Positions 42,449-55,636 are shown, counted from the first letter of the stretch. The stretch: DNA of 64,000 bases from Portulaca oleracea (GCA_029582165.1 CM055885.1:11282729-11346728); one strand, 5' to 3'. Notes: generated by a model not told the origin, from the sequence alone. Numbers and translations are program-made.

Positions 42449-43755
42449 AACTCATTGGTAATAAACGCATTGACAGGTTCTAGGTTCCAGGTATAAGTTG
42501 GACTTATTGGACAGGTTCTAGGTTCAAGCCTATCGAATGACATATAATTTGTTCTTCTGGTTTCCTTTTTAATTGTCTTCAAGCTTAGCCAAAATATTGT
42601 TCCCATCTATCCGCTTTATTCATCAAGTAGGGTATTACCAACACATTATAGACTTTTTATAATTGAAAAAGTCGAAAATGGGTGTACAAATTAAGCAATG
42701 AGGGATAAAAATGTATGCATAACGTAAACTCTGTCTAGAAATAACTAACTTCCATGCGAACATAGATGAGATTCACTCAATTAGAGTGTGATTTGTAACT
42801 TTTAATATAACCAACACACTCTAGATTTCTTATAATTAAAAAAAAAGTGGAAAATGAGTGCACAAATTAAGTAATGGGGATAAAGTGCATGCATAACGTA
42901 AATACTTCCTCCATACAAAAATAATTGGTTACCATGCTTTTCAAGGTCCATCTTTACTCAACAGTTTATCACATAATATTCTATTTGTTAAAAATTCTAA
43001 TTTTTATACTTTTTAATATTAGTTTTTATTACGACTATAGCGATATTAATTTATTGTCATATAAATCATTATATATATTAAAAAATTACGATCAAAGTTT
43101 TTGACGACGAAAAATAATAGTTTATCACGGAATATTTTATTTGTTAAATAATTCTAATTTTATATTTTTTAATATTAATTTTTATTATGAATCTAATGAT
43201 ATTAATTTGATGTCATATGAATCATTATATATACTTAAAAATTACAATCAAATATTTTGACGATGAAAAATAATTGAAGGGAGGTTATGTTGTACATGAT
43301 TATTATGTGAATACTATTACCATAACCTTTTAAGTATATGCCACACAAGTGTAGGAAGGTAAACTATTTATTTATAATTATCAATCAAATTAATAGATGA
43401 ATGAATATTCCATTAAAATAATGGATTTACAAAAAAGAAAAAAAAAAGAAAAAGAGATGGATGAATGAATGAATGAATAACTAATATGACGGTTGGAGGA
43501 AGAGAGAGAAGTATGAGGATGATGTATGTGGGTTTGGAAAAATTTTATCAAATATAAATTTAACGGTTGAGATTAATCTGTGACAAAATGTAATCAATTA
43601 TTTATTTCTTTTGTTTTCTTTGATGTTTCGACATTTATATCCCTATGTTTTTTTAATTCTTTTATCTTAATAGACACATGTTCAATAAGTCAGAATATTT
43701 TTTAGCTTTTATCATGTATGCCAATTGACAATTGTCATCGTTGGTGCATGCTAGA
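42449..43755. other. AT-rich spacer with two short duplications
   Basis: 42640-42730 and 42800-42890 share ACAAATTAAGYAATG and GCATAACGTAAA phrases. 42965-43110 and 43125-43275 are a tandem pair with TTTATCACRKAATATT and AATCATTATATATA. A possible Stowaway-like end starts at 42903 (TACTTCCTCC). No gene. Confidence 0.5.
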
Positions 43756-43757
43756 TT
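43747..43757. repeat. LINE target-site duplication, 3' copy
   Basis: CATGCTAGATT beside the poly-A (T-run) end. Partner CATGTTAGATT at 62103-62113. Confidence 0.55.
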
Positions 43758-43859
43758 TTTTTTTTCCAAAACCGACAGAACATAACACACACAAACAAAA
43801 GCAAACAAAAGCAAAATAAAACAACCATCGAACACCTAAGAATTGTAGTCTACGCTACG

Positions 43860-45212
43860 AATGGCCTGCTTGGCCTCCTGGTGAGCTGGATGAACCATCT
43901 GTCTAGGCACCTTGACAATTCTACATGCTCAACTTCTGAATTGCAATCCTGCAACTCCATACCAGAGCCCTGCAGTCAATAGGAGCTCTATTCTCATTTG
44001 ATAGGGCTTCCATCGCTAGAGAGAATCCGTCCAAACCAATAGACTATTCATTCCCATGTGATGACCCTCTTAAAGCACCAGGAAGATTGCCCAAAGTTCA
44101 CAAAAAAACACCGACTCCCCCAGTCCTCTTTGAACCCCTTGGGCCACTCTAATATTCTGTCTCATAAACACCCAAGCAGCCGCACAAACCCCCGACTGTT
44201 TATTATAAGCTCCATCCACCATGCACACTCCCTCCTCCTCCGATCCAACCACACCACCCCAACAATAACAAAGCTCCCTTCCTGCAGTCTCCAGCTTCCT
44301 CTGGGTAGTCATCTTCCTCTGCTTTTGCTTCCTCCACCACCCTACCTCTTGTTCAACTCTCTTAAGGTGTTCTTCCAAAACGCTGGCTGATATCACAATC
44401 TGATTAAGGCAAACCTCATTCCTTGCTTTCTAGATTGCCCACATAGTACTAAAGAAATCACCAACCATCGACCTCCTCTCATCCTTCCACCTTGAAAAGT
44501 AAGAAATCTAACCTTTCAACCAATCCCACCAATCAACATGTTGATTCGCCTCAGAACAAATACCAAGTCGTGACCCCTTCCAAAGGTGCCTAGCAATTGT
44601 GCACCCTCGAAATAGATGTCCCGCATCCTCCTGACCACTCCCACATCAACACTCTCCCCTCTCAACCAACTTCCTCTTCCATCTACTCACCCCAGTCGGC
44701 AATGCATCCACGACACTCCTCCAAGCAAAGGCCTTTATTTTAGGAGGGACCTCAAAATGCCACAACAACTTCCAGAATCTAGTTTCTTGTTCCAAAGGTA
44801 TTCCCCCCCCCCCCCATGTCCTGCATTAGAAAAACAAAATATCCATCTTTAACCGTGTACAAGGAATGAGTCTTACCCGGCTAGTGAAGGATATCATGAC
44901 AACCCTGTTGAGGGGGGAACACCTTTGCAATCTTTTCAACAGATTCTCTAGTGAACATCTGATGCAGAAAATTCCAACGCCATACACCCCTCCCATTTGC
45001 CTCCCAGGGCGTTAAATCCTCCACCTTCATCTCTGAAAGCTCAGCTTGATCATACCCTTCTCTGCACTGAAGACCCCCCTAGGGACCCATCTTCCATCCA
45101 AAACTCTTACCTGTTTCCCATCCCCAATGCTCCATCGAAACCTTGCTTTCACCCTAGTCACCACTCTACTCAATCCTTTCCAGGTTGTGGACGCAGCCGC
45201 CGGCACCTTAAC
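43860..45212 (-). pseudogene. LINE ORF2 3' part: RT zinc-binding region and RNase H
   Basis: Continues ORF2 from beyond the inserted LTR element. It starts with VPAAASTTWKGLSRVV and RFRWSIGDGKQV (the segment after the RT thumb). The zf-RVT region follows (PPKIKAFAWRSVVDALP; later CGSGQEDAGHLFRGC). The RNase H-like end has VDGAYNKQSGVCAAAWVF and an acidic ESVFFCEL segment. Frames shift and stops occur between these blocks, for example after LVERGEC. A poly-C run near 44803-44816 is likely one cause. Confidence 0.75.
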
Positions 45213-46561
45213 TGATGTATGCAAGCTCCCAAAGATCAGAGCATAGAGCCTACAATACACCACACAGACACACACACCTTGCTTCTGACTTTAAACTAAG
45301 CTAATTGAATGCAATTAGCTAGAATAGATGACAACCCAACAAGGAATTAAAAGGATAAGCTTGTGTTCACTCTGATACAGGCACACCACAGGATAAACAC
45401 AAGGGCAAGGACTTAGTTACCTCAACAACTACAGACACACCACCATTGAAGTAATCAAGCTCTACACACACCACCAGGCTTGCCAGCTCCTGGATACTGA
45501 AGTAGATTTAACCAATTGAGAGTTTGCTGACACTCACAAACGAGAGGCTCAACTAAGGCACTCAGAATGCTATTGAAATATCACTGATTGTCCCCTTAAG
45601 CTGCTGAATACATCACTATATATAGCTAATCCTAAACAGTTTGATTAGAGGCACTTAACTAAAGCAACATGCTAATCTCCCTTCTAATCTAGCTACTAAA
45701 CTAAATCAAATACGTTACATTACATCATATTCTAGCTAATACAATCCGGATACAATTAAAAATGAAAGGAAAAATAAAGCTAGCTTCTGATTGGACCAAA
45801 ATCCCAAAGGTTGGCAATTTCAGCCAATCAAGGCCTTTCCTAGCTAGGAGGGTAACTCTAAGTTACCTCAGTAACTTTCCCAGGCTTTCTTAAGCTAGAT
45901 ATAATCTCAATAGCTTAAGGAAGGCTGGCAAAAACTTAGATAACCCTCATTGTAGCTGAATAAAAATAAGTTAGCCACAGGACTGGAGTTCTGGAAAAAT
46001 TGATAACAAACAATCCTTTTTGGGATTGTCTGTTCTGGTGCCTGTAACTGGATGCTTCCTTGCTCGATCATGCTGGGACTTGACTTGTCCTTGGAAAATA
46101 CATGACAAGAAACAAAAAACTCTTGGGGAATCTATGCTGAATCCCACTCAATTCAAAGATACAGAATTGAGAAAGATGCCTACTTGGACTGTTTGTGCTG
46201 GGAACTGATTTTGGCCTGGATGGCCAATGCTAGTGGGATGAGTGGTTGTGCTGGCCAGGACTTGCCTTACCAAGGTGTAGCAAGTCTGGATGGATGAAGT
46301 TGGTGGTGGTATTTGTGGACTCCTTGAGCTGTGTTGAGTGGAAGCCTCCCTTGCTGTGGAAATGCTCCAACAGATTCTTGAGTTTGGTTTCAGCAAGGCT
46401 TGCCGACAATGCCGTCTTGAAGCCAAGCTGCTTGAACCTCCTTGGGTGTTGAAGATGATCTATGATTTGCTCGAGCTGTTGCTGGATCATCCTCCTCCTC
46501 CTGGTCTGAACTTGCTGGTGACATTTGAGCTGTTGTTGGACTTGTTGGATGGTCTCCATCA
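45213..46561 (-). repeat. 3' LTR of the inserted gypsy element
   Basis: Ends TGATGTATGC and CCATCA. About 95% like the other LTR, with several short deletions (it lacks CAGCAACAG-type repeats present near 55480-55560). Confidence 0.9.
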
Positions 46562-46628
46562 TCCTCCCCAGGTTGAGGAAAGTTTGTCCTCAAACTTGGA
46601 AGGTCTTCATCTACTGGAAAATAGGGCC

Positions 46629-49222
46629 TTAAGTCTGTATGTTGAAAGTAACACTTCCCCCATAGTCTTCTGAAAGATCCAACTTGTAGGCATTATCTCC
46701 TATTTTCTCCAAGACTTCAAATGGGCCACCTGCTCTTGGAACTAGCTTTCCTTTTCTCTTTTCTGGGAACCTGTCCTTCCTTAGGTGTATCCACAATAGG
46801 TCTCCTGGCTGGAAAACCACTTTCCTCCAGTGCTTGTTGGCTGAAGTAGCTGCTTGCTCAGAGTACTTGATGATTTTCTCTCTAACCTGCTGATGAAGCT
46901 TCTTGATCTTCTCTGCATGTGTACCTGCTTCATAACTGAACTTTACAGAATTGGTTAGTGGAGATAAATCCAAAGGAGTGATAGGATTTCTCCCATATAC
47001 CACCTGAAATGGGGAAAGGCCAGTTGCCTTTGAAGGGGCTCTATTGAATGCAAATTCAACATGGGGCAAAAGAGTGTCCCATCCTGTTTTATTTGTGTTT
47101 ATCAGTGATCTCAATAGAGCTCCTAGTGTCCTGTTGGTCACCTCTGTCTGCCCATCAGTCTGTGGATGGCATGTTGTGTTGTACTTAAGCTTTGTCCCTA
47201 GCTTATTCCATAGAGTCACCCAGAAATGACTCAAAAATTTGGCATCCCTATCAGACACCATGCTCTTAGGAACTCCATGAAGTCTCACCACTTCCTGGAA
47301 GTATAACTCTGCTACTTTCACTGCATTATTGGTGGTATGGCATGGAACAAAATGTGTCATCTTGTTGAATCTGTCTACCACCACCATCACTAAGTCTCTT
47401 CCCCTTTGTGTCTTTGGCAGACCAACAATGAAATCCAAACTTACATCTTCCCATGGACTTGTAGGAACTGGCAATGGAGTATACAACCCTTGAGGTAGGC
47501 TGTGGCTCTTTGCTACTTGACAAACTGCACATCTTTTAACCCAGTGCTCCACATCTTTTCTCATTCTAGGCCAACAGTAATGCTCCTTTAGCATGAGAAG
47601 GATTTTCTCAATGCCAAAGTGGTATGCTAGACATCCTCCATAGACTTCAGAAAGCAATAACTCTCTGAAACTACTCTTGGGTATACACAATCTTGCTCCC
47701 TTGAAAAGAAACCCTTGGTCTATATGATACAGACTCTGAGGGTGTCCTTGGCACTTCTGGAAAATCTCACCAAAGTCTTCATCCTCTTTGTACAAGGCTT
47801 TCAACTGCTCAAAGCCAAGTACCCTTGCATCTAAGACCTGCAACAACAAATATCTCCTTGATAAAGCATCAGCTCCCTTATTCAGCTTCCCTGACTTGTG
47901 ATGGATCATGAAGTGAAACTGCTGTATGAACTCTACCCAAGCAACATGCCTGGTGTTGAGTTTGTGCTGTCCTTGAATAAATTTCAAGGCTTCATGATCA
48001 CTGTGCAATATGAACTCAGCTCCAATTAGGTAGTGTCTCCAGTGTTGAAGAGCTCTGATGATAACATAGAACTCTTTATCATAGGTGTTGTATCTCCTCT
48101 TGGCATCATTCAATTTTTCACTGAAGTAGGCAACAGGTTTGCCTTCCTGGGTCAGGACTGCTCCTATGCCAACACCTGAAGCATCACACTCTACTTCAAA
48201 GACCTTAGAGAAGCTTGGCAAAGCTAGGACTAGTGTTGAAATAAGCTGCCTCTTAACTTCCTCAAATGCTCTTTGTGCTGCTGGTGTCGAAGAGAAACTT
48301 TTTCCCTTCACTAGCTCTGTCATAGGGGCTAGGATGGTGCTAAAATTCCTCACAAACCTCCTATAAAATAAAGCTAAACCATGAAAACTTCTAATTTGCT
48401 GAATTGAACTGGGAATAGGTCACTCCCTGATTGCTTTGACCTTTTCCTCATCCACTTGAATCCCTGCTGCTATCATAATGTAGCCAAGAAAAGAGACTTG
48501 GCTTGCAAAGAATTGGCACTCTTTAGATTCCCATACAACTGCTCCCTACTTAATATCTCCATCACACTCTTTAAGTGGTTAATATGCTCCAACTCAGATT
48601 GACTATAAATAAGTATGTCATCAAAATAGACAACGACACACTTACCCATCAATGGCTTCAGAACTTGATTCATTAGCCTCATGAAGGTGGATGGTGCATT
48701 TGTCAGGCCAAAAGGCATGACTAACCACTCAAATAACCCTCCTTTGGTCTTGAAAACTGTCTTCCATTCATCCCCTTCACATATCCTGATCTGGTAGTAG
48801 CCACTTCTCAGATCAATCTTGGAAAACACCACTGAGCCATGCAGTTCATCAAGCATATCTTCAAGCCTTGGGATTGGATAATTCATTTCAATGATTATCT
48901 TGTTAATAGCTCTACAATCAATATACATTCTTTGACTGCCATCCTTTTTAGGCACCAATAAGGCTGGTACTGCACAGGGGCTCATACTCTCCCTTATCAT
49001 ACCCTACTCCAGTAACTCATCAACCTGTCTTTGAATCTCATTTGTCTCAGCTGGGGTCATTCTGTAGGCAGGTTTGTTTGGCAAGACAGACCCTGGGACA
49101 AGATCTATCTTGTGCTGTATGTCTCTCTTAGGGGGTAGGCCTGGGGGCATTTCTTCAGGAAAGACATGCAGATATTGGTTTAGGATAGGCTGAAAGAGGG
49201 GATAGTTATTTTGTGGGGGTAG
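46629..49222 (-). pseudogene. Gypsy pol: reverse transcriptase, RNase H and integrase
   Basis: Reading right to left: the linker after protease (NNYPLFQPILNQY, DIQHKIDLVPGS), then TAG (49006-49004) in place of a sense codon before [18 protein letters not shown] follows, with [12 protein letters not shown] and the catalytic [12 protein letters not shown] frame change near 48475 and TGA (48422-48420) precede the connection domain. The frame 46629-48353 holds RNase H (FEVECDASGVGIGAVLTQEG, LHSDHEALK) and integrase (HHCC region with CAVCQVAKS; DDE residues in SLDFIVGLP, VSDRDAKF, DGQTEV). GPFEVLEKIGDNAYKL follows, and I see no chromodomain. Three lesions break an otherwise well-kept pol. Confidence 0.88.
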
Positions 49223-49659
49223 GTCTTTGTAAAACCCCGAAAAATCCAAAGATGTTGACCGTGACGTCGTTAATAAAATAGGTTTGACTTCGTTATTTAC
49301 TGTTGTTCGTTTGTGTTTATTTATGCTAACGCTTGAGCTCGTAGGACCGTTGAGGGGCTAACAAGGGTAGAATAGTAATTTCCGCTGGTTAATATTAATA
49401 TGTGATTAATTACGTGAATATTATTTGCTATGTGATTATATGATTATTAGTATTAATATTATTATTACTATTATTAGAATTATTGGGTTTTTAGAAAATA
49501 TCAATTTTTAATTGTTTTAAATGGGTTGGATTAGGATTAGATTAGATTAGTGGGCCTAAATTGGGTATTAGTATAAAAACCCCCTCTCAAACCCTAAACC
49601 CTAATCTCTCCCTAATACCAAACCCTAGCCTTCCCTCCCTCTCTCTCTTGCTCTCTCTG

Positions 49660-50036
49660 AAACCGCCGGCCACCACCACCAGACGGCACTGCCGCTGCAG
49701 CGCCGCCACCACCACCGCGAAACCACCGCGAAACCTATCTCCCTTCTCTCTCTCTCTCCCTTTCGCTGCCCTTCTCTCTCACTCTCTGATCGGGTTTCGT
49801 TGCGCCACCACCACCGACGACCCTGCCGTCGTCGACACGATCGCTGCCAGCGACCGAGTCGCTGGTCGCAGTCGGCGAGCAACCGCGACCTTCCTGTTTG
49901 TCGCCGTTCGAACCTCGCCAGCCACCGACGCTCCAACCACCACCCTTCGTCACCCCTAGCCGCCTGTCACGACCGCCTGCCGACCCGCCGAGAAACCCCC
50001 CTGCGTAAAAAGCCCTAACCCTAACCCTAACCATAA
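49660..50036. repeat. GC-rich, trinucleotide-biased part of the solo LTR
   Basis: CACCACCAC/CCGCC-rich sequence producing ORFs on both strands with low-complexity products, followed by CCCTAACCCTAACCCTAACC (50008-50030). Probably transcribed LTR leader sequence, not a gene. Confidence 0.6.
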
Positions 50037-52077
50037 TTTGTTTATCTCTTTCTTTTTCCTTTTCTTTTTCCTTTTCTTTTCTTGTTTTAATATTAACAAC
50101 CTGATTTATATAATTGTAATGTTATAATTTTTATGATTATAATTTCTGTAATTTTTGTAATTTGGGGAAATTATTTGTAATTTTATTCTTGTTGTAATTA
50201 TGTGTAATTTGTAATAGGTTGTTATGTGTAATTAATTATTCTTGTATTGTTTTATTTACATATAATTGGTTTAATTAGTATTATGTGTTTTGTTATTAGG
50301 GTTGTAATAGCTAAATTGTTAGGGTTCAATTGGTATTGTACTTGTCTTTGTAAATCATGTTAGGGTTAGATAACTTTATTATTGTATGTACGAATTTGGA
50401 AATTTATTACCTAGGTTAATTCTTGAATGTCTAGTTATTAAATCGTTATGTTCTTTATTGTTCCTTAAAAGTAAATCTTGTTAAAGTTTGTTAAATAAAT
50501 TAGGTTGGATTCTTGTTAATAAAACCTTAAATTCTTGATTAGTATTTATATGTTTATTGTACTTTATTTTATATATTCTTTGTGTTCTTTAAAGGTTATT
50601 CATGTTTAAGTTGTTAGATAAATTAGGTTGACTTAATAAAAGTACAATTCTTGTTTAGTAATTCTTGAATCTTGATGGAGTCTAGTAAAAAGAATTAGTT
50701 GTTGGGATTCTCGATTGGTAGTTTAAATGTTTCTAAGTTCTTTATGTTTCTTTTACATGTAACCTAAGTCTTTCTTGAATTTTGATTCAAGAAACCGCAT
50801 GTTTAACCACCTTTGTTTTACTTCGTGAAATTTTTGTTGTAATGTTATAATCTTATAACTAATTCATGTTTTAAAGTCTTTAAAACTTTGTTTACGTGGT
50901 TATTGTTCTAAGAAATTTTTATTTCCTTGTACGACTTAGTTTTTTTAATTAAAGTTTTATTAAAGTGTCTTTCATGTCTTCTAAATTAAGTTTACTTCTA
51001 CAAGTTTAATTGTTGGACCTAAGTTAAGTTGGACCTTATATCTTAGACCCTAAGTATCGTTTTAAGCCCAAATTAGAACCCCGAGACCGATTGGTAAAAG
51101 TTAGAACCGAAATAACAAATTAATTAATAACCGTTAACGGGACAGTTTTGTTAGTGTCTAAAGATCGGGTTGCCACGATTAGTATAGTTGTCTTTTGACT
51201 GAGCCCTTTTAACTGGAGGTTCCCTTGGATGATAGGAACCATAGGAATTTTACGGATCGAACGTTCGCTTTGTATAGCCCGAGTTATAACCGTTTTACCA
51301 GAACCTGTCAGAACTGGACCAATTGGAAAGATGGGTGTTTTTATAGTCCTTCGGGACTGATTTGGGCTTAGCCATCAACATAGAACTTTTAGTAGACATC
51401 CTGAGGTTTCCGAAAAGTCCAGAACCAGACCCGTAGGATGTCGGGAGGTCGAGTTGTGACCCGTTTTATGTGAACGTTATAATCTGTCCTCTGCTTGCTT
51501 TTATTTATAAAAAATTGTTGAGTGAAAATAATATGTGATCTTGTTATGTGTTTCTTGGAGGTGTTAAGTGTAATTTCATAAATGATAGGAACCTAAGTGT
51601 TCCTAGGGGATGGGTTAGGTAGTTATAAGTTAATACTAACTTCGTTAGAACGCGTTTTGATGAGATACTTATTCTTATTCTAGGCCGAGTTAGTGCGAGA
51701 CGTTAGTGAGCTCAAGTGTGTTCTTCTTTTGCTGTGCTGTGAAGTATATCAGGTAGTTGTCTATGCTCTAATCCCCACCGGGATGCTCTTTAAATGTGTT
51801 TTAATGTTTTCTAATCTGTTTTGATAATTGCATCCCGAAAGGGGACTTTTGTGGAATTATGACCATCTGTTTTGGATAACTGTTTGTAATTGTTGTACCT
51901 TGTTTTATGAGTGGAGAAATTGAGATGGTCTTTTATAAGTGGTTTTATTATTGATTTTGATAATCTGGGTTGGGTTTGACTTGAGAGTTGTGAGATGAGT
52001 TTGATTAATGAATTAATAATTCAAAGTGGAAACATTAAGCGGGTTGTTGATTTGATGCCTTGGACAGGCTAATGTTT

Positions 52078-52335
52078 TTGCGGGTGATAACCCTGAGACC
52101 AGGATTCGATGCCTGTATGGGTTATGTGCCAGGAGATCAGGGTTTCATCCCTGATATAGGATAGATGTTATGATGCCTTTGGTGGGCGACTGTTTGATGC
52201 CTTTGAGAGGCTAATGTTTATGCGGGTGATAACCCCGAGATCAGGATTCGATGCCTGTATGGGTTATGTGCCAGGAGATCAGGGTTTCATCCCTGATATA
52301 GGATAGTTGTTATGATGCCTTTGGTAGGCGATGTT
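52078..52335. repeat. Tandem ~138-bp duplication in the solo LTR
   Basis: Two nearly identical units contain GCGGGTGATAACCC, AGGATTCGATGCCTGTATGG, GTGCCAGGAGATCAGGG and GATGCCTTTGGTRGGCGA. A third partial unit precedes them. Confidence 0.85.
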
Positions 52336-52820
52336 CTTTTGGGATTTGATATCCCGCCCGCAACTTAAAATATGGATTGGATGGGTTGAGGAAACAGTAT
52401 GAGATTAAAGGTTTGTAAAACGTTTGACTTGTTCCCTCTCCCTAAAATGAATTGAAATGATCTTAAACTGTTTTAAACGTTAGGGGTAGACATTATTGAG
52501 ATTTCCCCCTCATTTTTGGAATGTTTTGTTTTCAGGTGAAGATCTAAATGCTGGGGACGGGAATTAGAAGTGAGGACGACAAGTCTAGAAGTCCTTGAAT
52601 CTTTTTATTTTGTTTTCGTTATGATGTCTTAAAGTTTTATTTTGAGTTGTTAGTAGTTACCGTTAGCAGATAGTTGTGTTTTCCTTTCTCGCCTTGTGTC
52701 CCTTCGGGGATACGGCAGTGACGCCCAAACTGAATTTGAAGTCTTCCGCTAAGTTTTGTCTGTTAACGTTAGTTTGACTTTGACTTTTCTATAATTGAAT
52801 TTCCGGGGCGTTACAGTCTT

Positions 52821-53271
52821 CCTCAATGTCAAGCAAAATAAGTCCACTTTGTTCACTGAACTCATGTTGTTCAGTTGACAAAAGGACATCAAGAGTAGGC
52901 TCAACAATAAGGTTCTTGGGTCTTTTTGTGAGATGGGATGGTCTAAGAGGGGTAAGGGTGATCTTTTTGTTGTTTAGGCAAAGGGAATATGTGTTTGCTC
53001 TCCCATTATGGCTAACAGACCTGTCATACATCCAAGGTCTCCCTAACAATAGCTGACAGGAATCCATAGGAATCACATCACACCAAACTTCATCTCTATA
53101 AGCTGAACCAATTGAAAAATTGACAAGGCATCTAGAAGAGATCTTGATACCTTTACTTTGGTTCAACCACTGTATGGTGTAGGGGGCTGGATGGGTGCTG
53201 GTAGCCAGATTGAGCTTCCTCACCATGGTTTCAGAGGCTGCATTGGTGCAGCTGCCTCCATCAATTATCAA
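52821..53271 (-). pseudogene. Gypsy aspartic protease region
   Basis: The frame begins at the protease active-site area, where IIDGGSCTNAAS takes the place of the usual D-S/T-G-S/A motif. It has MDSCQLLLGRPWMYDRSVSH near the end of the domain. It then runs to LLDIEED, where the solo LTR interrupts. On the other side (49222) the frame continues with LPPQNNYP, so one reading frame is restored if the insert and one TSD copy are removed. Confidence 0.8.
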
Positions 53272-54240
53272 GGAGCAAATTTTTCCACTAAATGTGCATC
53301 TGGTGTGAAAATATTCACCCTTTGTTGTACTGCTTCATCTACTGCTGAACTGCTCATGATCCTCCTGATCACTAGCATTTCTCCTTCATCAGGACCTGCT
53401 TCAACCTCTTCTTCATCATACACAGGGTCTCCATGGGGTTCTTCATACAACTCTTCCTCATCAAAAGGCTCAGGTTCAAGCAAAAGAGCTGCCTGCAACT
53501 CAGTCAAGGTGACTGCTCTCCTGTTGGGACATTCAGATGCTATGTTCCCAAGTCCTTGGCACCTGAAGCATCTTCTTTCTGGGAAGGCTTTCTAACAGGG
53601 GCTGGGGTTCTTTGTGGGGCATTTTGTGGCTGATTTTGTGGGGGTCTTGGGGCTGGGTATCTGGATTGAGGTGGGGGTGGGGGTGGATAGGCTCCATTCT
53701 TCTCCTCTGCGGATTAGTCCACCAAGTAGAAGCATACTTTTTCAACTTCAAGGCTACTAACTTCACTTTGTTTTCTTCTCAAACCTCCTTCAAGTAAAAA
53801 AACCCTTTCTACTGTCTGTAACCAATCTAGAAAAACATCAGGATCTAACTCCCCTGCATACTCAGGTATATCAATCTTGAAATCTAACTTCTCAACCCTC
53901 CTGTCTCCCCTCCTTTCTTCTCTTTCATTCTCACTATTTTCCTCAGGCTCACTGATCCTAGGTGATCTCGTAACTCTTCTCCTTCTTCTGTGTGTAGGCC
54001 TAGGACCTCGACCTCCTCTCCTGTCCTACTAAAAGGATTCTCACCTTCTCCTTCCTCCATTTCTTCATCAGTCTCCCTATTCAACTCATTTCTATGCAAT
54101 CTCATGTAATAATGCAATTGTTCACTCAGAAACTTCATTTTCTGTTCTAGTTCTTCTTTTTATTTTAATGTTTGTTCTAGGACTTCCTGGGGTGTTTTAC
54201 TAGCTCCGACCATTTCAAACTATAGCAAACAACACACTCC
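53272..54240 (-). pseudogene. Gypsy gag with internal deletion
   Basis: Pieces of gag in order: MKFLSEQLHYYMRLHRNEL (54138), an acidic region, KFDIPEYAGELD-type sequence around 53830-53880, KLKKYASTWWTN (near 53730), then directly a proline-rich tail. About 150-200 residues expected between these blocks are absent. In another frame at 53530-53580 a knuckle reads CFRCQGLGNIASEC, with Asn in place of the metal-binding His. It is followed by LTELQAALLLEPEPFDEEE. Nucleocapsid and assembly functions are therefore lost. Confidence 0.65.
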
Positions 54241-54268
54241 AAGATAGAACACAACTCTGATACCAAGA

Positions 54269-55631
54269 TGATGTATGCAAGATCCCAAAGATCAGAGCAT
54301 AGAGCCTACAATACACCACACAGACACACACACCTTGCTGCTGACTTTAAACTAAGCTAATTGAATGTAATTAGTTGGAATAGATGACAACCCAACAAGG
54401 AATTAAAAGGATAAGCTTGTGTTCACTCTGATACAGGCACACCACAGGATAAACACAAGGGCAAGGACTTAGTTACCTCAACAGCTACAGACACACCACC
54501 ATTGAAGTAATCAAGCTTTACACACACCACCAGGCTTGTCGGCTCCTGGACTCTGAAGTAGATTTAACCAATTGAGAGTTTTCTGACACTCACAAATGAG
54601 AGGCTCAACTAAGGCACTCAGAATGCTATTGAAATATCACTGATTGTCCCCTTAAGCTGCTGAATACATCACTATATATAGCTAATCCTAAACAGTTTGA
54701 TTAGAGGCACTTAATTAAAGTAACATGCTAATCTCCCTTCTAATCTAGCTACTAAACTAAATCAAATACATTACATTACATCCTATTCTAGCTAACACAA
54801 TCTGGATACAATTAAAATAAAGGAAAAACAAAGCTAGCTTCTGATTGGACCAAAATCCCAAAGGTTGGCAATTTCAGCCAATCAGGGCCTTTCCTAGCTG
54901 GGAGGGTAACTCTAAGTTACCTCAGTAACTTTCCCGGGCTTTCTTAAGCTAGATATAATCTCAATAGCTTAAGGAAGGATGGAAAAAACTTAGATAACCA
55001 TCATTGTAGCTGAATCAAAATAAGTTAGGCACAGGACTGGAGTTCTGGAAAAACTGATAACAAACAATCCTTTTTAGGATTGTCTGTTCTGGTGCCTGTA
55101 ACTTGATGCTTCCTTGCTCGATCATGCAGGGACTTGACTTGTCCTTGGAAAATACATGACAAGGAACAAAAAACTCCTAGGGAACCTTTGCTGAATCTCA
55201 CTCAATTCAAAGATACAGAATTGAGAAAGATGCCTGCTTGGACTGTTTGTGCTAGGAACTGATTTTGGCTTGGATGGCCAATGCTGGTGGGATGAGTGGC
55301 TGTGCTGGCCAAGACTTGCCTTCCCAAGGTGTAGCAAGTCTGGATGGATGAAATTGGTAGGCCGGTGGCTGCTGTGGACTCCTTGAACTGCTGTTGAGAG
55401 TGGAAGCCTGCTGTTTCTGCTGGAAATGCTCCAACAGTTGTTGAGTTTGGTTCAGCAAGGCTTGATGCTGAGAATGCTGGTGCTGAAGCTGTTGCTTGAA
55501 CGTCCTTGGGTGCTGAAGATGATCTATGATTTGCTCGAGCTGTTGCTGTTGCTGGATCATCCTTCTCCTCCTGGTCTGAACTTGTTGGTGACATTTGAGT
55601 TGTTGCTGGACTTGCTGGATGGTCTCCATCA
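54269..55631 (-). repeat. 5' LTR of the inserted gypsy element
   Basis: 1363 bp. Same ends as 45213-46561. Differences between the LTRs mean the insertion is not recent. The minus strand contains a CAG-rich, Gln-coding-like tract (55430-55600) that explains the ORFs there. Confidence 0.9.
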
Positions 55632-55636
55632 TTAAC

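Larger units (their letters stand above)
49228..52815 (+). mobile_element. Solo LTR (about 3.6 kb, Tekay-like) inside gypsy pol
   Basis: Starts TGTAAAACCCCGAAAAA and ends CGGGGCGTTACA, with 5-bp inverted ends TGTAA/TTACA. It is flanked by the perfect target duplication GTCTT (49223-49227 and 52816-52820). No internal genes, primer site or second LTR exist, so it is a solo LTR left by LTR-LTR recombination. A TATA box (TATAAAAA, near 49572) followed by a CT-rich leader with AAACCCTAA boxes indicates plus orientation. Length and end sequence suggest a Tekay-type chromovirus LTR, but this is inference. Confidence 0.85.
45213..55631 (-). mobile_element. Ty3/gypsy LTR retrotransposon inserted in the LINE
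   Basis: Complete element with LTRs 45213-46561 and 54269-55631. A 5-bp target duplication TTAAC (45208-45212, 55632-55636) interrupts the LINE ORF2 frame, which resumes correctly on the other side. Minus-strand order: 5' LTR, primer site (TTGGTATCAGAG, near 54253-54266), gag, protease, RT, RNase H, integrase, purine tract (CTGGGGAGGA, 46562-46571), 3' LTR. A 3.6-kb solo LTR interrupts pol. Without the insert it would be about 6.8 kb. Nonsense codons (TAG 49006-49004, TGA 48422-48420) and a gag deletion make it defective. Confidence 0.92.

Noticed and set aside
50008..50030. CCCTAA-type repeats taken as an interstitial telomere
   Set aside because: Only about three perfect units, in the leader of a solo LTR. 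More likely telo-box-like promoter sequence or chance.
49561..50034. ORFs on both strands in the GC-rich part of the solo LTR
   Set aside because: Products are repetitive Arg/Pro/Gly-rich strings from CCACCACC-type repeats. They lie in an LTR leader with no start context or domain.
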